Assembly (NCBI GenBank): GCA_001695595.3
Contig: MBPM02000057.1
Span: forward strand, 372,001-436,000
Direction: 5' to 3'
DNA length: 64,000 bases
From: Plasmopara viticola
Lineage: Eukaryota > Oomycota > Peronosporomycetes > Peronosporales > Peronosporaceae
Shown here: positions 34,821 through 47,738 of the stretch, in pieces
Numbering within the stretch: position 1 is the first letter of the stretch
Layout: the number at the start of each line of letters is the position of its first letter
Notes under the pieces: generated by a model
Database searches by the model: none
What the model was told of the DNA's origin: nothing
What the model saw: only the letters and a program-made list of their open reading frames with translations
Translations under genes and position numbers: made by a program

Positions 34821-37032
34821 CCATTCCTAGTTGATGTAGCCACGCAATCTTGCAAATATAGAATAGCAAGATGGTAGTCATTCCTCGCAAATTGTTACAA
34901 ACAAGCTAAATTTGCTTGCTGACACGCTATCACCTACGCCAAAGCATGAGATATCTCATATCGCTGAATCAAAAACCCTTTTGATCAAAAATATTGCAGA
35001 ACCGATCCCGATTTTAAGCCACTATGCGATTGCTCATCGCATTCTAAAGTCAAGTGGCTAAAACTTCGACAGCGTTCGCATTTGCATCGCTACCAGTGGA
35101 CATATGGTCTGATCAACTGTATGCAAAGTCTCGAAAAATTAGTCCTGATCCGTGCTCAAATGACAAAGATCAAATTTGAAGTATCTCATGAGGGCACACG
35201 GTGGTTAAAGCAATGATCGTTTGATCCTAGAAAAGCCACTTTTCTTGGTCTCCTGCAAATTTGCAAAGCTTGCTGTAATGCCCGACTGATGAAACTCTAC
35301 AAATCGCACCTCGGTATCTGACTTGCCTAATGTCGACGACGACACGAGCATGGCGTTTGCACTGCCATTAGAGCTCAGAAAAACTCTGATCATGGGTTCG
35401 ATTTGCAGATAGCATATACTTTGAAGCAATTTAGAGTACGATAAGCTCCGCGTTTTACCGCCACATTCTTGTAAACGTTGTTAAGTAGATAAAAACTTTT
35501 TACTGCAGATAAATCTCAGATGATTTATCAAAGAGAGAGGGTCACCTGTGAGCCCGAAGACGAAATTTACAGTAAAAGGAACATTCTAAGGTCGACATAT
35601 TGTCCATGGCCGACAAAGCTAATCACAAATTGATGGATTCTGCATCCTAGTATGCGATAGGACTAAACTTGTTAGCGCTATATGATCTTAAAAGCACAAG
35701 TGCTTTTGTAATTGGTGCGGGACAGAGTCGAAAGTCCTCCGAAGCTCAAAGTTGAGCCCAGTTCTTTTTTAATAGCAACAAGATTCTAGCTGTGCAAAGT
35801 TGGCTGAATGTACTAGCGGAGCAGCCAGAACTACACGAAGCAAGTGAGTGTTATATTAATTGGTGGGCTTCATAATGTGCGAGTGCTATTTCGGATGCAC
35901 AGTACTTATCACTACGAAGCAAACGCAAATGAAGTTATGCTTAGCGCATTTAATTTTTGACAAATGAAAATTGTGAGGTATTTCTACTACAGGCGCTTTA
36001 AAGAGACACTAAATGCAATTTATAAAATATCAGAGCTACATAATATTTTGGTAGAATATAAAGCCAACTCTTGGAATAGCAACCAACAACTCCATTATTG
36101 GTTCAATTGGCTTGAGTATAGAACGAAGGTCAAAAACCAGGATTGCCCTAACGCTAAGCAGATAGCTACCAGTCCCGCTGCACCGGGTACAATTTGTAGC
36201 TGAGTCGTTCAATAGGAACAAGCATACAAGACTATCTGACCAAGCTGACAATTCTACTTAACCCTAAAGGGGATACACCACTTGGGTGCTCAAAGACTCG
36301 GAGTAATGTGTGAACATCTGGAGGTGTTTTCCACAAATAGGACGTTTTTAGATCGGCTTTACTAAAGATGACGTAGGCTACAAAATAGACGACGCCGGCA
36401 CCTTCAGAGGATGTCTTGCCTAGGCCAAAGCAGCGCACATAGGAAAACCTCTGCTCTGGGGTAGAGAGGTCGACAATCTGTAAGATCCCCGATTTTTAGC
36501 AGATGGAACAACAGAGAACAATTTTAGTATAACCAAGGTAAAGAGCACGCAAATGGACGCTTATCTGCGATAGCTCAGCGATGGCGATATCTGGTAGCAT
36601 GGATCTGACTTAAGCGCGATGGTACCCCGAAAGGCTTATTCGCGAGCGGAATTGGGGTGCTTTGGACCTTATACGTGAGAAGGAACGGCTTGTTAAGATG
36701 CAGGATGAGCTGAAGCGGCGAGATATATCCGCTTTATCTAGTAATGTTCGAAAAGTTACAATAGCCTTAAGCACGCGTGGAACCCTTTCGTATCTCCAAC
36801 CCATGGGCGTTGACCAATTGGCTATTATTGACACACTCTGTTCATAGTAAAATGAGAAGATGACGGGCATTTGAGCTGCGGGCTACCGTCCTGAAATTTA
36901 ATAATGCCTTGTCGGCTGGAAGATCTGCCATTTTTGGTTGGAGTGTCTTCAGCGCTTAGCGTGCCAAGGATCAGTGCAACAGCAAACCATTGGTCTCGCA
37001 TTCCGCGCGGGATCAGCACCACCAAGTAGGCT
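34821..37032. other. Decayed retroelement tract
   Basis: Frame fragments after the RNase H relic have retroelement-like composition, but every frame is interrupted. No intact gene, RNA gene or clear terminal repeat is supported. Confidence 0.4.
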
Positions 37033-37489
37033 CATGGTGGCGTCTAACTTCGACGTTGAGTTGCTGAGCACATTACTCTACTTGAGCGACATGATCGATC
37101 AGAGGGCAAAACATCAAGGATTCTATAACTTTATCGTGCGTGAAGCGCTTCATGGATTGCTAGATGTGTGCTTGAATGATCGGAACTTTTTTCTGAAAGT
37201 CAACATTAAAGTTCGCGCACTAAAACTTAAATGTGTCGTTACGAGTATGACACGGAAAACTCGTCGAGTTAAGCAATGTTTTCAAAGAGAAGGCCACAAC
37301 CCATGGTACCCATTGAGTTGTGCAAAGCTTCTTGTCTTCGATGAGGAAGAAACACCTAGGAAAAAGAAACGATTGCGCTCGGCTTTCCACATTTCCAGAG
37401 GAATCTTCAATCTCAAACCTACGTTTTTAATAATCGCGCTGCTTAAGCTTGTTCGGATTATATTGCAAAACCGACACCATAGACGATGA
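37033..37489 (+). CDS. Hypothetical 151-aa basic protein, unrecognised
   Basis: The frame is open from 36938 (TTG); the first ATG is at 37033. The N-terminal part, VELLSTLLYLSDMIDQRAK then FIVREALHGLLDVC, looks helical and folded. The C-terminal half is strongly basic (RKTRRVKQC; PRKKKRLRS). No family is recognised. Its end overlaps a dispersed repeat (37465-37640) that recurs at 40985-41170, so it may be part of an old mobile element rather than a host gene. Confidence 0.25.
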
Positions 37490-37640
37490 AGTGATAAATT
37501 TAACTGAAGAAGCAATTAACCACCTATCACTGATAGATGAAGCGGTCTTGCGGGTTACCAAGAGGCACTTAATGCACGAAGTGAACCTCTGATCCTAAAA
37601 ATTCATTACGTCCGCGTCACTTATTGTTGAGAGGTTATCA
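37465..37640 (+). repeat. Diverged dispersed repeat, copy 1
   Basis: It shares ccgaca-catagacgatg, a (g)aggcact-tgcac-aagtg block and tcctaaaa-ttcat--gtccg with 40985-41170, in the same order and orientation. Many substitutions and indels indicate great age. Confidence 0.5.
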
Positions 37641-39089
37641 CCTGATAGAGATGTACGTCCAGAAATCGGCTACAATCCAAAACCATAAAATGCGTGATAC
37701 GCCGATGGCCTTTACTTAGAACAGTATGACCTCAACAATGCGTTCTTTTGTCCAAAGTGCGAAGCAGAAATAGCTTCTTTGATTTTTGCCAACATTCTCA
37801 GTCAGGATGCCAAACGGCAGGTGGCGCATCGTTAATTCGTATAATTGATTAATTACGGTCACCATTGCTGCACAAACGCTTATTCCTGGAAAGAATTTGC
37901 TGACGAAACAGAATACCGATATAAATGATGCATTATGTGCTCGACTTGGTCAACGAGTGGTATCAAAACAATTTGCGAGAAAGTGACCTATCATTGGTCG
38001 CAATTAGCAACTTGGGTGGTATGCTATGGGAGTGGTAGGTCATGCCGGCTTTCAAGCATGCCTGCAACGTCTTTTTACGATTCCACAACCTAGAGAGTAT
38101 ATGCACAGGCATACTCTGAAAATAGTTTGTCAAACGTCGTGCAGAGCATGAGAAGAATGAAGTGGAGATCACACTCTTGACTTGCGAACAGTGCTTGAGT
38201 GCAGGCGCGCGAAAAAGCCTCATTTTGATGCAGACAAGTGCAACTTCGGCGCGCAACAAATTTATTTTTGAGGGCTTTGTTAGAAGGCATGACCTTAGAT
38301 AAATCACACTTAATTATTTTATTTGCAAATAGGCCACAAGAAAGATCCACAAAACTGACTTGGCCTATTAACTACCTACACAAGTATATAGCTTAAAAGA
38401 CCAGAGCAGCTTGATCATTGTTCTTTTTACTTAAATGGAAAAAGAATGGGTTTATGAAAGGCAATTTCATGAAGCGCATCACAGAGTCAAGAAAAGCTTA
38501 ATTCAGGCACTAATTCTGGCCTTGGTGTCTCAAGCAGCCGTCGTTCTGTATCGTCTGTAACGTTTTATTCTCCATGTTTTGGATATGATAAACCATCTCG
38601 CCTGTCAGTGGCTACTTGGAGCGATGCGCTGCCGATGGCAATATCTAGGCTACTGAGAAACCAATTCTATCTTTGTTAAAGAGATATCTGCGATGAGTGA
38701 TGGATCACTACGCGCATAATGCTTGTAAATATTTTTTATATTCGATTAATTTTTTCAGATTCACCTGTAATCATCTTCGAATTTTTCAATTTTTACAAAA
38801 TGAATCATCTTTTGTTAGATTAAATCGTTTTCCGGTTTCATTTCTTCCGCAAATATTGAACTTTTTATATATCCATCAGCTTTTAACATTTGGGGGGGGG
38901 CGAAATTATTACACATTAGCCTCTTCTGTTACAAAGGAAATCTAGCTATTCATCCTTTTTTGTGAATGTAGCTGATAGGCCAGGAAGGCAAAGTGCTTAA
39001 GCTGATTTGTAGTTGCGCCGCCTAGACTATGAGCTAGCTCATGTTACAACTGTAACCTTCCCTGCATCTGATCAAATCAGTTGCGCGTG
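37641..39089. other. Desert, nothing intact
   Basis: No supported gene. A run of ten G residues (about 38891-38900) resembles a polypurine tract, but no adjacent LTR was recognised. Confidence 0.4.
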
Positions 39090-39960
39090 CGCATGGCATG
39101 CATTTGTGTGCAGCTATCTGGAAATCGATGAGATATGAAACTCACAAAAGATATTGTCGGTGCAAATGCTTACGACTTCATCGGCTCTTGATGGAAGCCG
39201 GGCTGTTGTATGACAGAACTGATCAAGACACCCACCACCCTGTAGTGGCTTCTTGCGGTGACGATTTAATATATCAAATTAAAAATGAAGCTACGATACA
39301 TTGCTAGGTGGTTGTCTTGACAAGTAAGGACGTATGTGTTTTGAAATCCTACTAGTGGTGGTCAAAGCTGTACGAAGAAGTGAAGCTACACATAGGTGAG
39401 CAAAACATACGAAGTGTGCGTGCAGGTAGAACATTTACCGATTGCCGCTGTCATAGCAGTGGCGATCCGATCTGCCGACGGATTTGGCATGCAACACCGG
39501 TATAGTGGTGTCCGCTGAACGATTGCGCAAATTGCTCACTTAGTGGTCGTATTGTACATGACTTAAATACCCCACTTGTTTTTGATCGGGTCCTTAAAAC
39601 AACACGGTCTCTCAGACTTTAATGTCTTAGACCATGACTCTCAAGCTACGGCCTCTTCCTTGAGAGAGTATATTTAACGTGCTTTGTATCAGATTGGGCA
39701 TGTTCACAACGGAATTGACTGTAAATTGGAGCGAGCGAAGAGAGTCGTCGAAATTGTGTGCAGTACACATGCAAATACGTAACTTCGTGAGAGAAGCATG
39801 CTCTTATTCTTTCGATTTGCACTGGATAAGTCTTTAATGCAGCAACTGGTTAGACATTGTTCTTGCATGGATTAACTCTCCCATGCGCTCTATTAGTGTT
39901 ACCACGTTGTGGCTTTAGCCGAAATAGCGTAAGAAAATCGAATAATGTGCCGATATCTAA
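39090..39960 (+). pseudogene. Ty3/Gypsy integrase relic
   Basis: The segment around 39170-39300 (LHRLLMEAGLLYDRTDQ, then VVASCGDDLIYQIKNEA) matches the region before and within the HHCC zinc-binding domain of Gypsy integrases. Near 39830-39920, NAATG, TLFLHGLTLPC and ALLVLP match the conserved ASTGxTPFxxxxGxxPxxP region after the integrase core. Between them the frame shifts repeatedly and has many stops. It is dead and ancient. Confidence 0.6.
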
Positions 39961-40984
39961 TCTACCACAATGCGTGAGGCAGTCAGAGGCTTTGGCACAA
40001 AGTTACGTGGTGTTTTGAGACACGTATTCGATAAAAGGACTAAAAGTCAAAATACTAATTACTCTTAACTGCCGAGAAAAAAGAAAAAACATGACGAACT
40101 CTGGAATTGGAAATATTGTACTTTAATATGCGGAGCATTGGTATGCCATTAGTAACCCCGGCTATTAAAACACTGTACTGAGTCGTTTAGTGTGTTAAGC
40201 ATGGTAATGTTCGAGATTAATTTAAATGGTTTCAACGATACGGAGCCGGAACGTGGCATCGAACAAACAACTGAGCGATACCCGTAGAAAGAATTATGTT
40301 TGCTAGATGCCAGTGATGGACTGGTTGGCGTTAAGCCAAGACAGTATGGATGAGGCCCTATCCTTGTGCATGTGGAGTGGCGCATTAATCATGTTAGCTA
40401 TCTAGGAAATTCCGTGAGACACAGTACTTGCCTCATCCCATGAATGGCGTAGACTATTTTAAGCGAAGAGACCAAGGGCGAGACCCACATAAAGTCCACC
40501 AACACTCGTCGTGGACACATACCACTCCAAAGCCTTCATGGCTGGCTGTAGACCAATACATGAAGAGGCGTGTACGCGAAGTGGCAAACCACCGTGCAAC
40601 ATTGTTCAGGACAGCTCTTTCCATATATGCAATCGACTCGAACCCAAGGAGTAAATAGAACCTTAAGTTTATTGCACAAGAAGCGGGGGCCTGTTGAGTG
40701 AAACATACTTAGTCGCTAACGCACAATCGCGTCGACACTAAAAATACACGGAGAGTCTCATAGAGGTCGTCGATATCTTCGAAAACAAGACCACGACGTA
40801 TGGCTCTTATCAAGTAGTGTAGCGAGTCAGGTATCGGTTGAGAAGGGTACATTTATAAAAGAAAGGCGATAGTGCTCGGTTTCTGTCTTTGTAAGTAGAC
40901 GGCCGAAAGAACGATCAGCCTGGAAATTACTCCATCAGAAAAAATTCTGCTCAAGCTGGACAAATTGTCAACGTTAGAGCTTGT
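39961..40984. other. Decayed retroelement 3' region
   Basis: Protein-like fragments on the plus strand follow the integrase relic but are broken by stops. No intact feature is recognised. Confidence 0.35.
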
Positions 40985-41170
40985 AACACTTGTGAAGCCG
41001 ACAGCATAGACGATGTAGTCGTCATTTAAGCTGAGGACGATCTTAATTTATGATCTTAAAAGACACTAAGAAGGCACTCTATGCATGATCTTAAGAGACA
41101 CTAAAAAGGCACTCTCTGCACAAAGTGTTAATCCTAAAATTCATCAGATCCGTACTCTTTATTGATGAAG
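40985..41170 (+). repeat. Diverged dispersed repeat, copy 2, with a 36-bp internal duplication
   Basis: This is homologous to 37465-37640. Inside it, atgatcttaa(a/g)agacacta with gcactct(a/c)tgc occurs twice in tandem at about 41050-41085 and 41086-41120, a duplication absent from copy 1. Confidence 0.55.
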
Positions 41171-41578
41171 CAAAATAAGGGTGTAGACGTACAAGAAACG
41201 CTTTTGGGTTTCTCGGCTATCTTAGATGCACGTCAAGAAGTTATATTGGTCCATGTGAGCAAATACTGCATGAAAAAGCAGAAAACTTCAGCTATAAAAC
41301 AGCGTGACGACGCTGATGCCTTCTTTCGTGCGTATCGAAAGGTCAAATTGGCTAGGGAAAGCAAGTCTTCCCACTCCTTGCCAGCTTTATTGGTCAGAGA
41401 GCCAGACGGCAAGTGGAGCACCATACATACTCACAATAATTTTAATGTGACCACCATCCCCACACACTCATCGATTGCTCGGAAGGATGTGCAGGCAAAG
41501 CTACATGGCGGAATGTACAATGTACCGACCGCTCGACTTTCTATTAGCAGCCTTTGTGCGAAAGAGATACACCATTGA
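41171..41578 (+). CDS. Hypothetical protein frame, unrecognised
   Basis: An ATG-initiated frame (ATG at 41165, within the preceding repeat) runs for about 137 residues. It is rich in Lys/Arg/Ser with no recognised domain. It overlaps repeat-derived DNA and sits among retroelement relics, so it is more likely a piece of an element than a host gene. Confidence 0.2.
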   Translation, partial: QNKGVDVQETLLGFSAILDARQEVILVHVSKYCMKKQKTSAIKQRDDADAFFRAYRKVKLARESKSSHSLPALLVREPDGKWSTIHTHNNFNVTTIPTHSSIARKDVQAKLHGGMYNVPTARLSISSLCAKEIHH

Positions 41579-42389
41579 CCACAGACAGTACTTCGAGCGG
41601 TGTGCTCTGGGATGGATTGATCGTGCCTTACGGGCTATCAAGCGTGCTTGCGATCTTTGATGACAGCCCGAAAAAGCAGTTGTCCAAGCCCCAGAGAGCG
41701 TATGCACAGACATACCTTACTGACGCCTATGTCCATAGTTATGTAAAGCCCGGAAAGACGGACGTGAACAATCCGAATGCCACCTGTGAGCTGCCTGCGC
41801 ACGAACGGGCTTTACGTTAATGCAAATATGTGCATTTTTGACACAGAATATGTCCTTTTAAGATTTTAAAAAAGCATGAGTTTCGAAAGAAAGATTAAAA
41901 CCATCGTGATTACATTATTGAGCGAGAAAGAGTTAAGGAAGTGGCTTCGCTTGACCAATTAATTACTCAAGTTTCGGGGGGAGAATATGCAATTTAGCTA
42001 GGCCACATCTCAGTCTTTGCAAGCAGGTCACATATGAGCTCTCGATATCCAGCACTCAAAGGCATTTGACATGATACAGCTACCAAGTATTGCCTTGTCA
42101 AATTAAAATAACAGTTCAAGGTTGGCTATAACGCCTTTTTCAATCAGAAATGTACCGATACCAGGGGGGAAATTAGGAGATTGCGTTTGATTGCTAAAGC
42201 TGCTAAAGCTGCACAAGAATTACTTGCGATAAAGTTTTTTTTGCCGAATTCAGGACTCATCTGTAAAGATCTGCGCCATTGTTGGTGTTCACCGATCTTG
42301 CATCACCAACCACTGCAATTGCCTCGCTTATCGCAGAGAATCGCCAAAGGGTAATTATTTTTTCCTGTGCAACGACATTTGCCGATGCG
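41579..42389. other. Desert with possible polypurine tract
   Basis: At 41976-41985 the sequence tcggggggagaat resembles the purine tract found just before the 3' LTR of Ty3/Gypsy elements. No matching 5' LTR was found, so it is not called as an LTR. Confidence 0.3.
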
Positions 42390-42760
42390 GTCGGACGTCG
42401 CTCAGACTAATATTTAGCTCTTGCAACACTGCAACCTTGGCTGTATCGGATCTATCCGCTGCGCGTACGCACGAGATGACTTGCGTGTAGCTCTGTTCAA
42501 GACTCTGGAGAGCGATTAGTCGAAAGCCGCAATAGAAAATTGTTGGCGCAAAGACTACATCGGATCTCAATGGAAGCTAAAATGGATCTAAGCTAGCAAT
42601 AGACCACGTGTAATTTCGTGGTTTCTTATGATGAAAGCTTGACGTTGTCTTTTTTGAAATGGCTTACAATACATCGCTTGGCGGATACTTTGGGTGAGTG
42701 TGTTTTAATGGGTCTGCACGTACGTGCGCACCGTGCGAAGTGTGCCAATGGCTGAAACAC
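42390..42760 (+). pseudogene. Second Ty3/Gypsy integrase N-terminal relic
   Basis: Frames read KLLAQRLHRISMEA and then NFVVSYDESLTLSFLKW with HRLADTLGE, corresponding to the HHCC zinc-binding region of Gypsy integrase. DNA-level similarity to 39026-39420 is visible in scattered blocks. It is broken by stops. Confidence 0.5.
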
Positions 42761-45700
42761 TCGCCAGCATCCTTGCTATTTTCCGTTAAAAAAGCCTGCC
42801 TGACGTTTTTCTTAGCACGAAAAGTGGTGTTTTTGCTACTGCACTGAACACGGTCCACGGCGTTTAAATAGTGGCGCTATGTGTCTATAGAGAGCATGAT
42901 CTTTCTTAACCAGTTGTCCGGGACCATGCATCAGAAACTTCAGTGCATTGCGGACCGATGGCGAGACATTTAAATCGCATTGTCAAAAACGTTTTGCAGA
43001 GTCTGCCAGCGGATACACTAAGGGGCTGTAGTAACATGCTCGTACCCGATACTATGATTAAGATTTTTGGAAGGTAGGGTGCGAGTTTTATTGTTTCCAG
43101 ATCGCACATTCTTTTGAGAGCAAATAAAAATAACAAAGCTCAAAACAGAAACTTAAGATCGCTTTGTATGCTCAAAAGAGGTTGGTTCATGAAATGAAAT
43201 GGTTGCCATATTTAAATCTTAGTTGTACGAGAAGCTTGAGGAGTCAAACATAGCCGTAACGAAGCGTCCGAAGAGGTAATCAAGCTTCTACTATGGACGA
43301 TGGCGCGGTTGACAATAATTAATGAGTTGAAAGCAGACCAAGTACACAATATTAATGAAACAAATTTCCAAAAAAAGATTTTTTAGCAGTCAAAGAAAGC
43401 ATAAGAAATGCGAAAAAAATTAGCAAATTTTTACCTGTCGTTGATCGCATGCTCGGCCTCTGGACACATTATACCACCAACGTTCATTCTGCCAAACTTT
43501 TCGCTCGTTTCGTGTTGGATGAATGTGTTGTTGAAGAGGCGACTGTGACGACAACAGAAAGTGGTTTTGATAGACGAAGAAATATTTTATGAAGTGATTG
43601 ATCAATAAAAAGAATCATTACCACCAAACGAGAAAAGACCTATTGTTCAATATCTGATGGATAAGGTTCCCATTTAACAACAAACTCGTTTCAAATATCT
43701 AGCATATGGGATTTCTGTTGGAATACTTGCCGCCAAATGCTACGCATTTAGCGCAGCCACTACACATTGTAGTATTTTCAAAAAGTAAAGTCGGCCCACT
43801 ATCCGAACGTACATGCCTGGAGAATCAAACATAGCCAAATCACTATCGATTATTCCAACTAGTGGCACATGGCGTGATGGTGTGAAAGATACAAAAAGTC
43901 CACAACAAGGTTTATAGCGCCTGCTTTTTTCACCTAAACTAATAAACACTGTGGGAAGATAGAGGCTATTCAAGGATGGAGGAGTCAATACAATTAGAAA
44001 TGTGGTGTACTTGCGATCAGAGAATAGTTTCGCCTAGAGCTTTTAACGCTGCCTCAACCAACAAGAAAGATACGAAAACGGGATAGGACACTGATCGATC
44101 GCGAGAACGCGGTGTATCACGAGCCGTCTTACTTAGGTGAAAGCAACGTATGTAACAAAAAAAGCTCCTTTCAACAAATCAGCTTGATGGCACAAGCCGT
44201 GGGCTCACGAGCGCGGTTTGAACTTAACGGAGGGGAGTACATACTCGCTTTACTCTCCGACGCCAAGGCTGGCGAGCTGAACACTCAAGATATCGATTAT
44301 ATCGAGCAGAGAATGACCAACGCGCGTATATGAGTGTGTTTTACAAGCAACTTAATCGTAATCTTACAACATTGAGAATTTACGCCGAGATGACGTGTAG
44401 TTTTTGGACACTTTGAGGTCTAAGAATTCCGGATCCCAATGATGTACTAGGCACGGAAGTTAAGGTGGTCATTCGACTTAAAGTTTGTGCTCAAATTAAG
44501 CGTTGTGGTTGCTGCGCGGGCTTCTACATGGTGGCACAAATCAGTGTAATGAACGGAAACCTATGTCTGATAGACCGAAAGAGATGCATCATAAAGGAAA
44601 ATAGTTAGACATTGAAAAAGAAGTTTAAAGGTCTTAATGGAGAAAAGCGAAACGAGGTCCCACGAATCCAGTGTGTGTCACACTTTTGATTGTATTCTGA
44701 TATAAAAAAACGTGATGTTTTAGCATTAATAAGATGGCGGGACTAAGTGGCGAAAATGGAACGCATGGTCAAATAACGATCAATGCTTAAAATTTATGAC
44801 TAGAAATTACTATGATCGATAATAGTTACATAAGCTTTGATGATATTTCAAAGAGTTACAACAAATCTTGGCATTACTGATAATACAGCTTGAATTCAAA
44901 CAGAGAGCCATTTGCAAATCCAGTATTGGTGTGAATGATATTCTCACAGTCTTGATCAAGGGATGTGTTTTGTCCAGTTTGTCTCGACAATGCAAAAGAT
45001 TGATAATACACTTAGCTGCTGTGGCTTGATCACTTTGCATTCCCCATCGACCCATTGCATGCGCTGCATTAATACCTTTGGATTGATCTGAAGACCCATA
45101 GCAGCTTCTTCCGTTAATACTTTATGTCAATGTCAGCCTATCGATGTTTGTTTGAACACTTCGACCTGTAGCACTCAGAACATCCACACTTTCCTCTAAT
45201 TTAATCAATCTCTGAACTGCTGCCAGCAAGTGATTATCGTCGTACGTTTTGCTTCTCTTCCTCGTTGTTCGTTCTTTTAGATGGGTTTGATGGTGTTATC
45301 AAATTGATGGCGGTAAAGAAGAATTGGCTTTTAATTTGATATTGGCTACTAAATCAATGCCTTACGTTACAATATGTTTACTAGTCTTTTTAATTACAAG
45401 TAGGTACGACTACAAATGCATCCAGTATAGCTTTTTGTAGAAATAGAACACGATTGCACTATTGTAAACATTCTGGAAGGGCAACATCATGACAATTTCT
45501 ATGAGTCTGTACGACAATTTGAATTTCTCATGTTTCATTTGGTGTGCAATCGGCATCCCACCACGTGCAGAACTACACTTTCGCAAGCTGGGTCGGTGCA
45601 TATTTGCTTCAGGTAGTGTCAATGAATTCGGAGGTAGATTCACGCCGAAGTCGCACATCACTGCACGCATTACGGAGGAGATAGCGAAGCGCTTCTCGGG

Positions 45701-47402
45701 ACCAAACAGAATGAGATTTGCCAAGTGACACACGAAATAAATGGTTCGTATTAATCAGATTGCACCTGCAATTGCACTCCATGTCCATTCTCCAACCAAG
45801 CGCTAGGCTTGGCCTGATGAGTCGAAGCGTTTTTGCGTGCTGGTAGGAAGCTGTCGTACTCTCCGCTTGCACTATACGACATCTTTAGCATAGTCAGTGT
45901 GCGATGTATTGATATTTAATACAAGTTTACTCGGCGTCGATTGCTTTTGAAAAATTGTGTGCCCTTGAACACTTTGCTCCAAGAATTACCAGGCACCTCG
46001 AGATGAGCCCTGCGCGTGGCTCCAGCGCATCCAGCTTTAACGACGAAATGCGTAAGTATGGAAAGAAAGACTTGAATTTGAGCTCACATTTTGACGATGC
46101 AAATACCAGCAGTGTCTGGTGGCACTCATAGTCAATTTAAATTCGTGGACTGTACTTCTATGAGAATGAAGCGTTCTACTCATTAGGCTCGTCTACCACT
46201 ATTTCCAAACGAATTAAACCGAAGAGAGGCAAGGGAATAATTCGGTATGCCTTTCAGCGATAGGTGTGTGTTGCAAAACTTCTTGTAAATAGATTTTGCT
46301 ACAAAAAGCCAAAATACTTTTCCGGGCCGTTGTGCAATCAAATGTCGTAGCCTACTGTCAGCCTACGTGTCTCGTATGCTTGTCAAAGACGTTCATAATT
46401 ATGAACAAAATTGTCTACGCTAACAGTTTTCATGAGTTCTCAAAGATAAGAAATCGCTTTCACTTTCTACGATACTGGGTTTGACCCTGGCAACGGCGCG
46501 GTGCAAGAACACACTCCACGCTGTAGTGGTGCTTGTCTTTAAGGTCAAAAAGAGAAAAACGAGATCGCTAACTTGGCATCATGTGGCGCACTGAAAGATC
46601 TTTGCTGAAATGTCATTCGCAATCTTAGCGAATGCAGCTTGCTGACCCTGGCTGTCTATGCCAATAGATGCAAGGCTTCAATTTTTTCTTTCAAAAATTT
46701 CATGGCACTTCGAGCCTACGATCTCAGCTGATAAAACTACCATGGCATAAATGCTTCCGCATTCACCAGGTCCGCGTCATAATACGACTCACTAAAGCCT
46801 TCAGTGAATGCAGAATGCTTTTAACCTTTTTGCAAACTTGAAGCGTTTGCGCTTAGTCTCTTTTTGCTGTAGTTTTAGATGCGCCAATGAAGCGCGGGCG
46901 CAATTTAGCCTCATAGACAGTAGTGACTGCATTTTTAGATAGGCTTACAGCTACCAATTATACCAGAACAACTTCAATCTTAATATTCGTGTTGTTACTC
47001 TATCCTTTTTTAACCAGACCTTTCTATAGTATATTACTTTCGGCCAATTTGTCTAGGACGTGTCTTGGGACGATAATTTTCTTGGAAACGAAGTCTTCAA
47101 CATACTTGCGCATTCTTGGAGGGCTGACATCAATAAGCCGCTCGTCTATATCCCTTATCAAGCCTATAGTCACAACGTGATGGAGCTAGCGAATCGCAAC
47201 GACTGGTTACTTCATTCACGTGAATTGCGACATTTGATGTTGCTAAGAACAATTGCACTCAATTGATGACATCAAAAGCAAAGAGCTAGGAAACAACCTG
47301 AATTTGAGCCAAGAAAATCGGAGGAGTGTCTAAATATTGCCAACGGACCTTTTCGCTTGCAAGCATATTTTGAAGCTGTTGTGTAGCAATAATAGCAGTT
47401 GA
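42761..47402. other. Repeat desert, no intact gene
   Basis: No convincing gene was found. Around 45290-45150 on the minus strand a short segment (NHLLAAVQRLIKLEESVDVL) resembles the helical start of a TFIIS N-terminal/LW-type domain, but it runs into stops and could not be joined to exons. The rest consists of short frames in AT-rich DNA. Confidence 0.4.
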
Positions 47403-47726
47403 AGCTTGGAAAAGGTTGGGGCGACGCCCTCCTTCCAAGCGCGGGGGTAAATGCTCGCGCGCTTTGGGCAGGTGCTCTCGGGCATCTGCAGGTCTCTAAC
47501 GAGTCTCACCCTCGACGCGACGGTCTCCAGCACCGGGTGCCACCTGGGCTCTTACCAAGTCAGAGCTAAGCAAAATAATGGAAGACCCTCACGGCCTCGG
47601 TGCTGGCTGCACTGCCCGCCGAACGAGACTCGACGTATGCGGACACCACTCTATGCCGTGGACTAGCCAGACTGAGCCTAGCACGTGCATAACTTGGCAA
47701 CGCGATAACGTAATACATTACATTAC
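47403..47726 (+). mobile_element. Short LINE-derived non-autonomous element, copy C (324 bp)
   Basis: It is bounded by a 12-bp target-site duplication, aatagcagttga (47391-47402 and 47727-47738). It starts agcttggaaaaggttgggg and ends with the same gcgataacgtaatacattac tail as copy B. Internally it carries the same two deletion junctions as copy A (10108-10431). Closely matching ends and perfect duplications suggest relatively recent insertion. Confidence 0.88.
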
Positions 47727-47738
47727 AATAGCAGTTGA

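Noticed and set aside
41976..41990. LTR boundary next to a purine-rich tract
   Set aside because: No matching LTR copy with TG...CA ends and no target duplication could be found.
45150..45290. TFIIS N-terminal-like gene on the minus strand
   Set aside because: One short helical similarity only; it runs into stops and no exon could be joined.
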